This document shows, piece by piece, positions 44,392 through 52,917 of a stretch of 64,000 nt of DNA. Positions within the stretch are counted from its first letter, which is position 1, and every line of letters begins with the position of its first letter. The stretch is from Roseovarius aestuarii (GTDB lineage: Bacteria > Pseudomonadota > Alphaproteobacteria > Rhodobacterales > Rhodobacteraceae), in the NCBI RefSeq assembly GCF_019966515.1, contig NZ_JAIMIB010000005.1, positions 1 to 64,000 on the forward strand, written 5' to 3'. Position numbers and translations under genes: made by a program. The notes beneath the pieces are model-generated. The model searched no databases. It saw nothing but the letters and a program-made list of their open reading frames with translations, and was not told the origin of the DNA.

Positions 44392-45587
44392 GGGGTGATA
44401 CTTGTATAAGGAGAGGTGGGCGTCTCGATCCGCGATTTGGAGGGGGTGCGTCCCTTGAACCGGTCGCGAAGGGTTTGCGGCCCAGCCGTGATCTGGAAAT
44501 AATCATAGTCGCCGGGCTGATCAAAGGCACAGAGATACTGAAAATGCAGGCGGAAGAAGCGCCAGCGCAGTTCGCGCCAGCGCGCGGGGCTGAGCGTCTG
44601 AGTGAACGCCGCCGACAGAACAAGCGGCCAGCGTTTACCCTCGGTCGCCACGCCGCTGACGTTGACCGGATCACAAAGCGCAAAGGCGCAACCATCCCCG
44701 GGCGCGGTGACGTCAACCCAGGTGAGCGCATCACTGGTCGAAAGATACTGCAGATCGGCGCGCAACCGGTGAGCCTCCGGCAGGAACGAGACCATCGGCA
44801 CGACCTGGCCAAGCGAGAGGAATGCCAAAGCTGGGCCGTTGTCTGGCCCCCTGCCCTGTCGGATCACATCAGCAAGGATCGACACGGCCAGATGTGCGCC
44901 CGAGGAATGGCCTATTACCAGCACCTCATCGGCATCACCTCCAAGGACCTCGGCAATGGCGCTGGTAAATTCGGCCATCCGCGCCTCAAGCGCGGGCGGG
45001 TTGGCGCCGCCCGCCTGTGCCGAATAGGCATAGTCATGCATCAGGTAATAGGCGAAGAACTTGTTGTCCTTCTTGCGGAACCATTCCAGCACGAAAGGAA
45101 TCACCACCACGCCCCCATAGATCATCGACGGGTGAAGCAGCGCCAGAATCGACCCCACGCCCCATGCCAGAAAAAGCGCCAGCAGGAGCTGCACCAGCAA
45201 GAAGGCCACCGGGTAGAGCGCGGCAATGACAGGTCCCTTACGCAGGCGCATCAGTCGGCGGAGTGCGCCGGTACGGATATAGGTCCACGCGGTACGGACG
45301 AGTTGCAGGTAAGTCGCAAAGATACCCCGATCCATGCTGTCGCGCACGATATCGGACCAGATTAGTGTTTCGAAATCGCTGATGGTGTCGATGCCGTCGA
45401 TAGTGGCCTCGACATGCCAGCCATAGCGCCCGGCGCTTTGTCCGGGGCTCAGCATAATCTCATAGCCCGACACCGCCGCCTGCACCGCGCTTTCCTTGCG
45501 GTAAAGCTCGCGGTAGCGACGGGGATGGATTGGGTCGTAGCCCGGAATATAGAAGACGTGCCTGCGTCGCACAGTTTGGCTGCTCAT
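44388..45587 (-). CDS. Membrane-associated alpha/beta hydrolase-like protein
   Basis: Protein of 399 residues. VFYIPGYDP near the N terminus and VLVIGHSSGAHLAVS (nucleophile elbow, about 230-245) indicate an alpha/beta hydrolase. Two hydrophobic segments (about 143-185) look like a membrane hairpin. The acid and His residues could not be fixed with confidence. It is translated directly upstream of, and overlapping, the P450 gene, so the pair may act on the same lipid-like substrate. The start is ATG at 45587. Confidence 0.65.
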   Translation of the reverse strand: MSSQTVRRRHVFYIPGYDPIHPRRYRELYRKESAVQAAVSGYEIMLSPGQSAGRYGWHVEATIDGIDTISDFETLIWSDIVRDSMDRGIFATYLQLVRTAWTYIRTGALRRLMRLRKGPVIAALYPVAFLLVQLLLALFLAWGVGSILALLHPSMIYGGVVVIPFVLEWFRKKDNKFFAYYLMHDYAYSAQAGGANPPALEARMAEFTSAIAEVLGGDADEVLVIGHSSGAHLAVSILADVIRQGRGPDNGPALAFLSLGQVVPMVSFLPEAHRLRADLQYLSTSDALTWVDVTAPGDGCAFALCDPVNVSGVATEGKRWPLVLSAAFTQTLSPARWRELRWRFFRLHFQYLCAFDQPGDYDYFQITAGPQTLRDRFKGRTPSKSRIETPTSPYTSITP

Positions 45588-45626
45588 AAGGCCGACGTTA
45601 GCGCAGGATTTTGGAATGCGGTAGGA

Positions 45627-46379
45627 TTATCCGATATTGGCAAGTGCCGGAAAAACCTCAAGCAGCCAGAAAGAGAAGGCCGAGAAACCGCCTGTCAGCA
45701 TCAGCAGGCCGATCGTCCACAAGAGCAGGCCCATGCAGCGCTCAATCTGCTCCATATGACGCTTCATCCAGCCCATGAAACCGGTGAGACGCGGCAGGAA
45801 GGCGGCAACCAGCAGGAACGGCACACCAAGTCCAATAGCATAGATCGCCAACAGCAACGTTCCGCGCGGCACCGAACCTTCTGACGCTGCAAGCGACAGG
45901 ATCGCACCCAGCTGAGGCCCGATGCAGGGTGTCCAGCCAAAGGCAAAGGCAAGCCCCAGGATATAGGCGCCAAAGGCCGAGCCGCCACGGTCGCCCGCGT
46001 CCAGCCGCGCCTCGCGATCCAGAAAGCCGATGCGATAGATGCCGATGAAATGCGCTCCGAATGTCATCACCAGAAGACCCGCTACCGTATTGAAATAGCT
46101 CTGGTATTGCAGAAAGGTCGACCCGATCGCCGAGGCCGCAAACCCCAGGAACAGGAAGACCGTCGACAGCCCGAGCACGAAAAAAAGCGCGGGCACAGTG
46201 GCACGGGCGCGTTGCCCGCCATTGGTGGCCAGATCATTTATCGTCACACCGCTCATATACGCCAGATAGGGTGGCACGATGGGCAGAACGCAGGGGCTGA
46301 GGAACGAGATTACCCCAGCCAATAACGCCACGAACATGGCGGGCAGAAGGGTCGCGTCTATGATCTCGATGCCAAACAT
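45627..46379 (-). CDS. ccdA: Cytochrome c biogenesis protein CcdA
   Basis: Inner-membrane protein of 250 residues with six membrane helices. It carries electrons from cytoplasmic thioredoxin to periplasmic thiol-reducing proteins for cytochrome c maturation. The redox Cys residues are in FLSPCVLPIVPPYL and FGWTPCIGPQLG, each in its usual helix. ATG at 46379 follows GGGAGAA; the in-frame upstream extension is unlikely. Divergent from the TusA-like gene. Confidence 0.93.
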   Translation of the reverse strand: MFGIEIIDATLLPAMFVALLAGVISFLSPCVLPIVPPYLAYMSGVTINDLATNGGQRARATVPALFFVLGLSTVFLFLGFAASAIGSTFLQYQSYFNTVAGLLVMTFGAHFIGIYRIGFLDREARLDAGDRGGSAFGAYILGLAFAFGWTPCIGPQLGAILSLAASEGSVPRGTLLLAIYAIGLGVPFLLVAAFLPRLTGFMGWMKRHMEQIERCMGLLLWTIGLLMLTGGFSAFSFWLLEVFPALANIG

Positions 46380-46471
46380 TTCTCCCACATAATCAATTCT
46401 GTGGGCCGCGTCACGGGGCCATCGGTCACAACCTTGTGGACAGCGCGTGAGTTGGCGCATATGTCGCGCCC

Positions 46472-46699
46472 ATGAACGAGATCGAAATCGACGCCAGAGG
46501 ACTTTTGTGCCCCCTGCCCGTGCTCAAACTGGCCAAGCGGATAAAGGCGCTGGCGACAGGTGATCAGGTGCGCCTGTTGGCAGATGATCCGGCGGCGGTT
46601 GTTGATGTGCCGCATTACTGTACGGAATCGCGCCATGAGCTGCTGTCGGTCACTGAGGGCGATGGTTGTCAGATTTATCTTGTGCGCAAAACCGGGTAA
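46472..46699 (+). CDS. TusA/SirA-family sulfur carrier-like protein
   Basis: Protein of 75 residues with the family motif LLCPLPVLKLAKRIK, where the Cys of CPxP carries persulfide sulfur. Such proteins relay sulfur for tRNA thiolation or cofactor synthesis, or support redox proteins. It is divergent from ccdA, a combination that could link thiol chemistry, but it may be separately expressed. Confidence 0.85.
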   Translation: MNEIEIDARGLLCPLPVLKLAKRIKALATGDQVRLLADDPAAVVDVPHYCTESRHELLSVTEGDGCQIYLVRKTG

Positions 46700-46731
46700 C
46701 GGTTTTCGTCTAAGGTTCGATTGAACGCCCT

Positions 46732-47157
46732 TTATTCTGGCGGACGGAATCGTTCCCGCGGAATGACGGCAACGGGCGTAAGTTCCACCAGGAAGTGCTC
46801 GTGTCCCAATCCGGCTACCACGACCGAGGTCGACACCGGCTCGTGACCCGCTGGCAGGAACTCCAGGCGGATTTTCTGAATGCCCGGCAACTGGTCGCGG
46901 TTGGTCAAATAGGTGGTAATCGCGACGATATCGGACAGCTTGCCGCCAACTTCCGACAGTAGCGTTTCGATGTTTTCAAAGCACTTTCGCGTCTGCGTTT
47001 CGACGTCGCCAATGCCAACAACTTGCTCTTCAGCATCCCACGCGACCTGCCCAGTCAGGTGAACCACAATCCCGTCAGGCTGAATGGCTCCCATCTGGAA
47101 CCCGCGCCCCTTGGCTTTCCAGACGTTCTGGGCTTCAAATCCCTTTGGCATTGCCAT
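46732..47157 (-). CDS. RidA-family protein
   Basis: Protein of 141 residues with the RidA/YjgF/UK114 fold. It contains HLTGQVAWD, KCFENIETLLSEVGGKLSDIVAITTYLT, and the late GHEHFLVELTPVAVIP. RidA proteins hydrolyse reactive enamines and imines; this subgroup lacks a proven substrate. AGGAAAC precedes ATG 47157. Confidence 0.88.
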   Translation of the reverse strand: MAMPKGFEAQNVWKAKGRGFQMGAIQPDGIVVHLTGQVAWDAEEQVVGIGDVETQTRKCFENIETLLSEVGGKLSDIVAITTYLTNRDQLPGIQKIRLEFLPAGHEPVSTSVVVAGLGHEHFLVELTPVAVIPRERFRPPE

Positions 47158-47245
47158 GTTTCCTGGTGCTGAAGGACAGAGTTTTCGATCGTGGTGACGA
47201 TAGTGCCAGCAAGGTACCATCATCTTCCGAATATGAGATTACGCC

Positions 47246-47277
47246 GAAAAGAAAAAACGGCGCCACCAAGAGCGCCG
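47246..47277 (-). terminator. Rho-independent terminator of rne
   Basis: CGGCGC and GCGCCG form a stem around an eight-base loop. On the minus strand it is followed by TTTTTTCTTTTC. It lies 24 bases after the rne stop and is the strongest intrinsic terminator in the window. Confidence 0.88.
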
Positions 47278-47300
47278 CAATTCTCTGCATTTAACGCATT

Positions 47301-50021
47301 CTAGCGCCCCAGAGACCACCAGCCCCTGCGCTTTGGCTTATCAGGATCCGGTGCTTCTTCCGCGACCGGTTCCGGCGTGGGCTTCGGAGACTCCTCAGCC
47401 GTGACAACCTCTGCTGCTGGCTCTGCGGTCGCTTCGGCCATCGCGGGTTCGAGGGCTGGCGCAGTCTCGGCTTCAGGCTCTTTCTTCTTCGCACGCGACC
47501 GGCGCTTCTTGGGCTTTTCCTCGGCTTCAGCAACCGGTTTCGCTTCATCCACGGCAGTCTCCACGACCTCAGGCGCCGCTTTTAGCTCGGTGTCAGGGTC
47601 TGCTTCCGCCGTTGCGGCCTCGGCCTTTTTGCGTGGTTTACGGGTACGTTTAGGCTTTGGTTTGGATTCTTCCTCCGCAGCGTCCGCTTTAGGGTCGGCA
47701 GCCTCAGCTGGAGTTTCTTCTACGGGTGCTTCTTCCTTCGATCTCTCGTCGCTGGCTTCGCTTCCAGAATCAACGGGGGGCGGATCGCCCTCGTCAGCTT
47801 GCGCATCAGCAGATTGATCCTCGGCCCCGTTCTCGGACTTGGACTTGCGGCGACGACGACGGCGGCGGCGTTTCTTGGGCTTCGCCTCTTCATCACCTGC
47901 AACGGTTTCTGCCGCTTCTTCGATCTCTTCGTCCTGCGCCTCTTCGTCGATGTCGTCCATCAGCGAACTGTTCACCGATACAACCGGTGCCGTCGCCTCG
48001 GGCACTCGACGCGTGGCGGTCTTGAACTTCTCGAGTGAGAAATCGGGGCTGATCAGCATCGGATCACCCTCGATCCGCACGGAAAGCCCGTAACGCGATT
48101 CGATCTGGGCCACGTGTTCGCGTTTCTGGTTCATGATGAAATTGGCAATGCCAACCGGACATTTGACCAGAACCTCGCGTGAGCGGCGGCGGGTGCCTTC
48201 CTCTTCGATCTGGCGCAGGATCGACAGCGCCAGATTGTCGTCCGACCGGATCAACCCCGTGCCGTGACAGGCCTGACAGGGCTGGGTTGTCGCCTCGATC
48301 ATGCCGGGACGCAGACGTTGCCGGGACATTTCCATCAGGCCAAAACCGCTGATCCGACCCACCTGAATGCGGGCGCGGTCGGTCTTGAGCTTGTCCTTCA
48401 TCCGCTTTTCGACGGCCGAGTTGTTGCGGCGTTCGTCCATGTCGATGAAGTCGATCACGATCAGCCCGGCAAGGTCACGTAGACGCAGTTGGCGGGCAAC
48501 TTCCTCGGCAGCTTCAAGATTGGTCTTGAGCGCGGTTTCCTCGATCGAACCTTCCTTGGTGGCACGGCCCGAGTTGACGTCGATCGCGACAAGCGCCTCG
48601 GTCACGCCGATCACGATATAGCCGCCGGACTTCAGCTGTACCGTCGGGTTGAACATGGCGCTGAGGTAGCTTTCAACCTGATGGCGCGCGAAAAGCGGCA
48701 TCGCGTCGGCATAGTGTTTCACGTTCTTCGCATGGGACGGCATGATCATCTTCATGAAGTCCTTGGCAATTCGATAACCGCGCTCGCCTTCGACCAGCAC
48801 CTCGTCAATCTCGCGATTGTAAAGGTCACGGATCGAGCGTTTGATCAGGTCGCCCTCTTCATAGATCTTGGCGGGCGCGGTCGATTTCAGCGTCAGGTCG
48901 CGAATCTGCTCCCACATGCGTTGAAGGTATTCGTAATCGCGCTTGATCTCGGATTTGGTTCGTTTCGCCCCGGCGGTTCGCACGATGAGGCCCGCGCCGG
49001 GGGGCACGTCAATCTCATTGGCGATTTCTTTAAGCTTCTTGCGGTCGACTGCGTTGGTGATCTTGCGGCTGATACCGCCGCCACGGGCGGTGTTGGGCAT
49101 CAGGACGCAGTAACGCCCCGCGAGGGACAGGTAGGTGGTCAGCGCCGCGCCCTTGTTGCCGCGCTCTTCCTTGACGACCTGCACCAGAAGGATCTGGCGA
49201 ACCTTGATGACTTCCTGGATCTTGTAACGGCGTGGCCGCGGTTTACGCACCGGGCGAATGTCTTCGCTGTCATCCTCGTCGGCGACGGATTCGATGGTTT
49301 CATCCTTGGCCGTGGCATCGGATGTGCGCGCATCGTCGCCATCATCATCACCGCTGTCGTCATCATTGCCAGCGTCCGCATCATCCGCATCGTCAGCCGT
49401 CGGTGTATCCTCGTCTACACTCTCGGCATCTGCCGGCACATCCTTGACAGTTTCGCCATCCTCGGATGCTGTTTCGCTGCTCTCGTCCTGCTCTGCAGGT
49501 TCCTCGACCGGCGTCTCCTTGACCAATTCCATCGGCGATGTGGCTTCGTCTGGGTCAAGCGCATCATCGCCCAGATCGATGGTTTCCATGCCCGAGATCT
49601 GGCCGTCCGTGACCTCAGAGGTCACAACGGCATCATCTGATTTGGTCTTTTCAGCCTTGGATTTCGACCGTGACCGCGAGCGGCGTTTTTTCGGTTTTTC
49701 CTCTTCCTCGTCACGCGCTTTCATTGCCTCGGCATAGGCGCGCTCTTCTTCCATCAGCGCCTCGCGATCGGCGACAGGGATCTGGTAGTAGTCAGGATGA
49801 ATTTCCGAAAAGGCCAGGAAACCGTGGCGATTTCCGCCATAGTCCACGAAGGCCGCCTGAAGCGACGGTTCGACCCGGGTAACTTTTGCGAGGTAGATAT
49901 TGCCAGCTAGCTGGCGTTTATTCTCGGACTCAAAGTCAAATTCCTCAACCTTGTTTCCATCCACCACCACAACGCGAGTTTCCTCTGCGTGGGTGGCGTC
50001 GATAAGCATTTTCTTAGCCAT
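47301..50021 (-). CDS. rne: Ribonuclease E (Rne/Rng family)
   Basis: Endoribonuclease of 906 residues and scaffold for the RNA degradosome. It opens with KKMLIDATHAEETRVVVVDG. An S1 domain starts at NIYLAKVTRVEPSLQAAFVDYGGNRHGFL and is split by a disordered acidic insertion (about residues 100-255) before resuming at KVRQILLVQVVKEERGNKGAALTTYLSLAG. The DNase I-like site includes LIVIDFIDMDERRNN. The zinc-link Cys pair is in CQACHGTGL. The C-terminal 240 residues are low-complexity, rich in Glu, Lys, Pro and Ala, with an RRRRRRK arginine patch for RNA or partner binding. ATG at 50021 is the family-standard start. Confidence 0.95.
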   Translation of the reverse strand: MAKKMLIDATHAEETRVVVVDGNKVEEFDFESENKRQLAGNIYLAKVTRVEPSLQAAFVDYGGNRHGFLAFSEIHPDYYQIPVADREALMEEERAYAEAMKARDEEEEKPKKRRSRSRSKSKAEKTKSDDAVVTSEVTDGQISGMETIDLGDDALDPDEATSPMELVKETPVEEPAEQDESSETASEDGETVKDVPADAESVDEDTPTADDADDADAGNDDDSGDDDGDDARTSDATAKDETIESVADEDDSEDIRPVRKPRPRRYKIQEVIKVRQILLVQVVKEERGNKGAALTTYLSLAGRYCVLMPNTARGGGISRKITNAVDRKKLKEIANEIDVPPGAGLIVRTAGAKRTKSEIKRDYEYLQRMWEQIRDLTLKSTAPAKIYEEGDLIKRSIRDLYNREIDEVLVEGERGYRIAKDFMKMIMPSHAKNVKHYADAMPLFARHQVESYLSAMFNPTVQLKSGGYIVIGVTEALVAIDVNSGRATKEGSIEETALKTNLEAAEEVARQLRLRDLAGLIVIDFIDMDERRNNSAVEKRMKDKLKTDRARIQVGRISGFGLMEMSRQRLRPGMIEATTQPCQACHGTGLIRSDDNLALSILRQIEEEGTRRRSREVLVKCPVGIANFIMNQKREHVAQIESRYGLSVRIEGDPMLISPDFSLEKFKTATRRVPEATAPVVSVNSSLMDDIDEEAQDEEIEEAAETVAGDEEAKPKKRRRRRRRRKSKSENGAEDQSADAQADEGDPPPVDSGSEASDERSKEEAPVEETPAEAADPKADAAEEESKPKPKRTRKPRKKAEAATAEADPDTELKAAPEVVETAVDEAKPVAEAEEKPKKRRSRAKKKEPEAETAPALEPAMAEATAEPAAEVVTAEESPKPTPEPVAEEAPDPDKPKRRGWWSLGR

Positions 50022-50120
50022 GTTGTCCAATTGCATCGCGGCAATCGCGCCTGCCCTGGTGGGGCGGCGAGGTGCGGGCAATGTCTGATAAGGGCGATAG
50101 CGGGCGCACGTGCCGGACGA

Positions 50121-50252
50121 CTAGAGAGGGCGCCTGTGTCGGCCCCTGCTCTGACGATATTGTGCCTCGCGCGCTTCATCGCGTTTCTTCTCCGGCGCCT
50201 TTAGTGGCACCAATTTACGGCCTGCTTTTTCCTCTTTAGAGGATGCGGGCAT
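50121..50252 (-). CDS. Possible small basic protein upstream of rne
   Basis: A 43-residue frame (starts MPASSKEEKAGRKLVPLKAP) that is rich in Lys, Arg and Glu. Its ATG directly follows the stop of another small frame (TAAATG), and both run towards rne. AGGG lies eight bases upstream. No family was recognised, so this is a candidate only. Confidence 0.38.
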   Translation of the reverse strand: MPASSKEEKAGRKLVPLKAPEKKRDEAREAQYRQSRGRHRRPL

Positions 50253-50360
50253 TTATTTGGCCCTGTTTTCAAGGGCCCAATCGGTCTGTTCAGGGGCGCG
50301 GATGTGTTCCAGCACGTATCTGATACAGCGAATCTCATGCGGCGCAGTTCGGTTGAACAT
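50253..50360 (-). CDS. Possible 35-residue protein upstream of rne
   Basis: A short frame starting MFNRTAPHEIRCIRYVLEHI, amphipathic and helix-prone, ends in TAA next to the ATG of the following small frame. ATG at 50360 is the only start after an upstream stop; the ribosome site is weak. No family was recognised. Confidence 0.35.
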   Translation of the reverse strand: MFNRTAPHEIRCIRYVLEHIRAPEQTDWALENRAK

Positions 50361-50860
50361 CTGCCGTCAAATCACACTAAAGCGTGCGGTGGTGAAATTA
50401 CAATGGTGAAAATGCGCGGAGTCTTGGGCAATATTGCGCAGGGTCGTACGATCGGTTGCCTGATTGTCTTCTTTTCCCGGCGCATTCGCCACAAAACTAT
50501 CGCTGTTGCATGATCCGGATATGTGAAGTTGCTGTTGATCCTGTCGACCATTGGACATGATGCATGCATTTTAGACGTTCACCACCCTGATCATAGCGCA
50601 TGCGGCAACCCATCCCGATCGGCGCTGGCTTGACTGAGATTGCAGGTCTGCTTCGTGTCAGGTTCGACCGGTGCAGGAATCTTAGAACCACACGGGATCA
50701 AGGTGCGCAGCGTCGTCTGAGGATCGCCCGAGTCCTCCTCCCGACCGTTGATCCTGTACATCAAGCGACCCCAAATACCGTTGGATATGCGCCTAAAATA
50801 TACCAGATTTCTTAGCTACGAATTGACGTCTGAGGAGCAATTTAGAGGGAATATTCAACG
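50361..50860. other. 500-base intergenic region
   Basis: No convincing gene, RNA or repeat was found. Short frames on both strands lack motifs. The right end should hold the promoter of the DUF3617 gene; GAGGAGC lies 40 bases before its ATG, but there is no clear -35/-10 pair. Confidence 0.55.
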
Positions 50861-51316
50861 ATGAGCCGCTTAATCTACGGCGTCATGCTGGCTTTCTCCG
50901 TGGCGTGTGTGAGTCCTGCTATTGCCGAACGGACCATTTCGGTCAAACCAGGGCTGTGGGAATATACCCATAGTCTTGAAATACCGGGTCTTGTGAGTCC
51001 TCTTGAAAAACCCAAGACCGAATGTATCAACGCGGAAGAATCCGAACGCAATTTGTCCGACCTGCTTGGCAAGCTGTCGAAAGATGCTGGATGTACAGTT
51101 ACGAACCTGAAATCGTCTTTGAGTACCGTCAATTTTGATCTGGTCTGCACGCGAGATGTCGCGAGCGCTTCGCTGCAATCAACCGGGCACCTAGCGTTCA
51201 GGTATGGCCGCGAGGAAATTACCGGCACGGCTGATGGTACGATCTCCCTGAACGGGGTGGAATTACCGGTACAGGCCACTGGCATGGCCCGTCACATTGG
51301 CAGGTGCAAGAACTGA
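50861..51316 (+). CDS. DUF3617-family exported protein
   Basis: Protein of 151 residues with a signal peptide (cleavage after AIA near 22) and the DUF3617 pattern KPGLWEYTHSLEIPG, followed by conserved Cys residues and a C-terminal MARHIGRC. Members are small periplasmic or outer-envelope proteins of unknown function. It is a single gene followed by a terminator-like hairpin on the opposite strand. Confidence 0.78.
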   Translation: MSRLIYGVMLAFSVACVSPAIAERTISVKPGLWEYTHSLEIPGLVSPLEKPKTECINAEESERNLSDLLGKLSKDAGCTVTNLKSSLSTVNFDLVCTRDVASASLQSTGHLAFRYGREEITGTADGTISLNGVELPVQATGMARHIGRCKN

Positions 51317-51577
51317 CATCCAGACCAACACTTTCGCGCGCATTGGCATTTCGGCGATAGCAATATTCGTGATTGGGAAGGAATTGGCCTTTCACACAGG
51401 AAACAAGTAGCCGTCCGTCACCCGTTTTGACTGATAGGTCGTCGGCGCGAGGAGAAACGTCAACCACAAGCAGATCAAAGACCCGCGTTATCAGCGGCAA
51501 CTATCATTCCGGAAATAGGGGAAGGCAACTGCGTGGTGCGGGCAGTTGCCATATCACCTAACCCAATCGATGCGCCG
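51317..51577. other. Spacer between DUF3617 and dctD-like genes
   Basis: The two genes converge here. A minus-strand frame extends from 51500 into the end of the DUF3617 gene but shows no recognised motif. Apart from the hairpin at 51524-51550, nothing else is seen. Confidence 0.5.
51524..51550 (-). terminator. Terminator-like hairpin after the dctD-like gene
   Basis: GGCAACTGC and GCAGTTGCC form a perfect nine-base stem with a nine-base loop, 27 bases after the regulator stop. The minus-strand sequence continues TTCCCCTATTTCC, a modest T-rich tail. Confidence 0.55.
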
Positions 51578-52912
51578 TCAGAGATAATCGGAGCGCTGCA
51601 ACCCGTATTTGGCCATCTTTTCGTTCAGCGTCCGGCGCGGCAGGCACAGCTCGTCCATCACCGCGGCGATCGAGCCCTTGTGGCGGCGCATGGTGTTGTC
51701 GATCAGCATACGTTCGAATGCCTCGACATATTCCTTGAGCGGTTTGCCCTCGGTCGTCATCACCGGTTGCATTTCTTGATGATCCGACATCAGGAGCGAT
51801 GCAATAGTGCCCGATCCGCGGCGCGATTGCAGCACGGCGCGTTCGGCCACGTTGAATAGCTGCCGCACATTGCCGGGCCAAGGCGCCTGCAAAAGTTGCG
51901 CGGCCTCCTGGGCCGATACTTTTGGCGGCTCGCAACCATAATCATCGGCGAACTGATCGCCGAAGCGGGTGAAGAGCGTCAGGATATCCTCACCACGTTG
52001 ACGCAGCGGCGGCACAGTGATGCGCAGGCTGGCCAGACGGTAGAACAGGTCGGCGCGCAGGGCATCTTCGCAGGTTCGGTCCTGTTCCTGCATGTTGCAG
52101 ATGGCAACGATACGGGTTTCGGGCGGCGTGCCCTCTTCGTTCATGAAGGTCAGCAGCCGGGCCTGCACCGCCTCGGAAAGCGCCTCGATATCTTCCAGCA
52201 CAAGTGTACCGCCACGCGCCTCTTCCACCGCCGGAAGCTGAGTATCTTCGGGGTTCATCGGGCCAAAAAGGCGTTTCATCAGCGCGTCTTCCTCGAAGGC
52301 CGAACACGGCACGAGGACGAATTTCTTGCCGGCGCGCGCACCCACCGCATGCAGCGCATGGGCCACAAGCGTCTTGCCAGTGCCGGTTTCGCCTTCGATC
52401 AGCACATGACCGTCGGCTTGCCCCAGATCAAGGATATCTTCCTTGAGGCGTTCCATGATCGGGCTGGCGCCGATGAGCTTCTTCATCAGTTGCCCACCAT
52501 CGGAAAGTTCACGGCGCAGGGCGCGGTTATCCAGCGTCAGGCGACGGGCATTGGCGGCCTTCTTGGCCAACTCGTTCATCCGGTCTGGATTGAACGGCTT
52601 TTCAAGGAAATCATAAGCGCCGATGCGCATTGCCTCGACCGCCATCGGTACATCGCCGTGGCCAGTGATCATGATCACTGGCAATGAGCTGTCAGCGCCC
52701 ATCAGCTTTTTCAGAAACTGCATCCCGTCCATGCCGGGCATCTTGATGTCGGTCACGACAATGCCGGGATATTCAGGCCCGAGCTTCTTCAGCGCGTCTT
52801 CGGCGCTGGCAAAGGCCTCGGTGTCGTAACCGGACAGCGCAAGCCATTGGCTGATGGATTGGCGCATGTCCTTTTCATCATCGACGATTGCGATTTTCAT
52901 GGCGCTAGGCAT
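51578..52912 (-). CDS. DctD-like response regulator lacking the GAFTGA loop
   Basis: Protein of 444 residues: receiver (1-120, phosphoacceptor Asp in VVTDIKMPGMDG), AAA+ domain (Walker A GETGTGKT, near 175; Walker B GGTLVLEDIEAL), and a Fis-type HTH at the C terminus (GSIAAVMDELCLPRRTLNEKMAKYG). The GAFTGA loop that contacts sigma-54 is absent: after LMKRLFG the sequence is PMNPEDTQLP. Known relatives without this loop, such as Rhodobacter capsulatus NtrC, act with sigma-70. The gene follows the kinase by five bases. C4-dicarboxylate sensing is inferred from overall similarity; no dct transporter is nearby. Confidence 0.82.
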   Translation of the reverse strand: MPSAMKIAIVDDEKDMRQSISQWLALSGYDTEAFASAEDALKKLGPEYPGIVVTDIKMPGMDGMQFLKKLMGADSSLPVIMITGHGDVPMAVEAMRIGAYDFLEKPFNPDRMNELAKKAANARRLTLDNRALRRELSDGGQLMKKLIGASPIMERLKEDILDLGQADGHVLIEGETGTGKTLVAHALHAVGARAGKKFVLVPCSAFEEDALMKRLFGPMNPEDTQLPAVEEARGGTLVLEDIEALSEAVQARLLTFMNEEGTPPETRIVAICNMQEQDRTCEDALRADLFYRLASLRITVPPLRQRGEDILTLFTRFGDQFADDYGCEPPKVSAQEAAQLLQAPWPGNVRQLFNVAERAVLQSRRGSGTIASLLMSDHQEMQPVMTTEGKPLKEYVEAFERMLIDNTMRRHKGSIAAVMDELCLPRRTLNEKMAKYGLQRSDYL

Positions 52913-52917
52913 ATCGT

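Noticed and set aside
48489-49640. 383-codon plus-strand frame opposite rne
   Set aside because: Antisense to conserved RNase E sequence; low-complexity hydrophobic end is caused by the acidic insertion read backwards.
51219-51500. 93-codon minus-strand frame overlapping the end of the DUF3617 gene
   Set aside because: No recognised domain, poor start and overlap with a coherent gene on the other strand.
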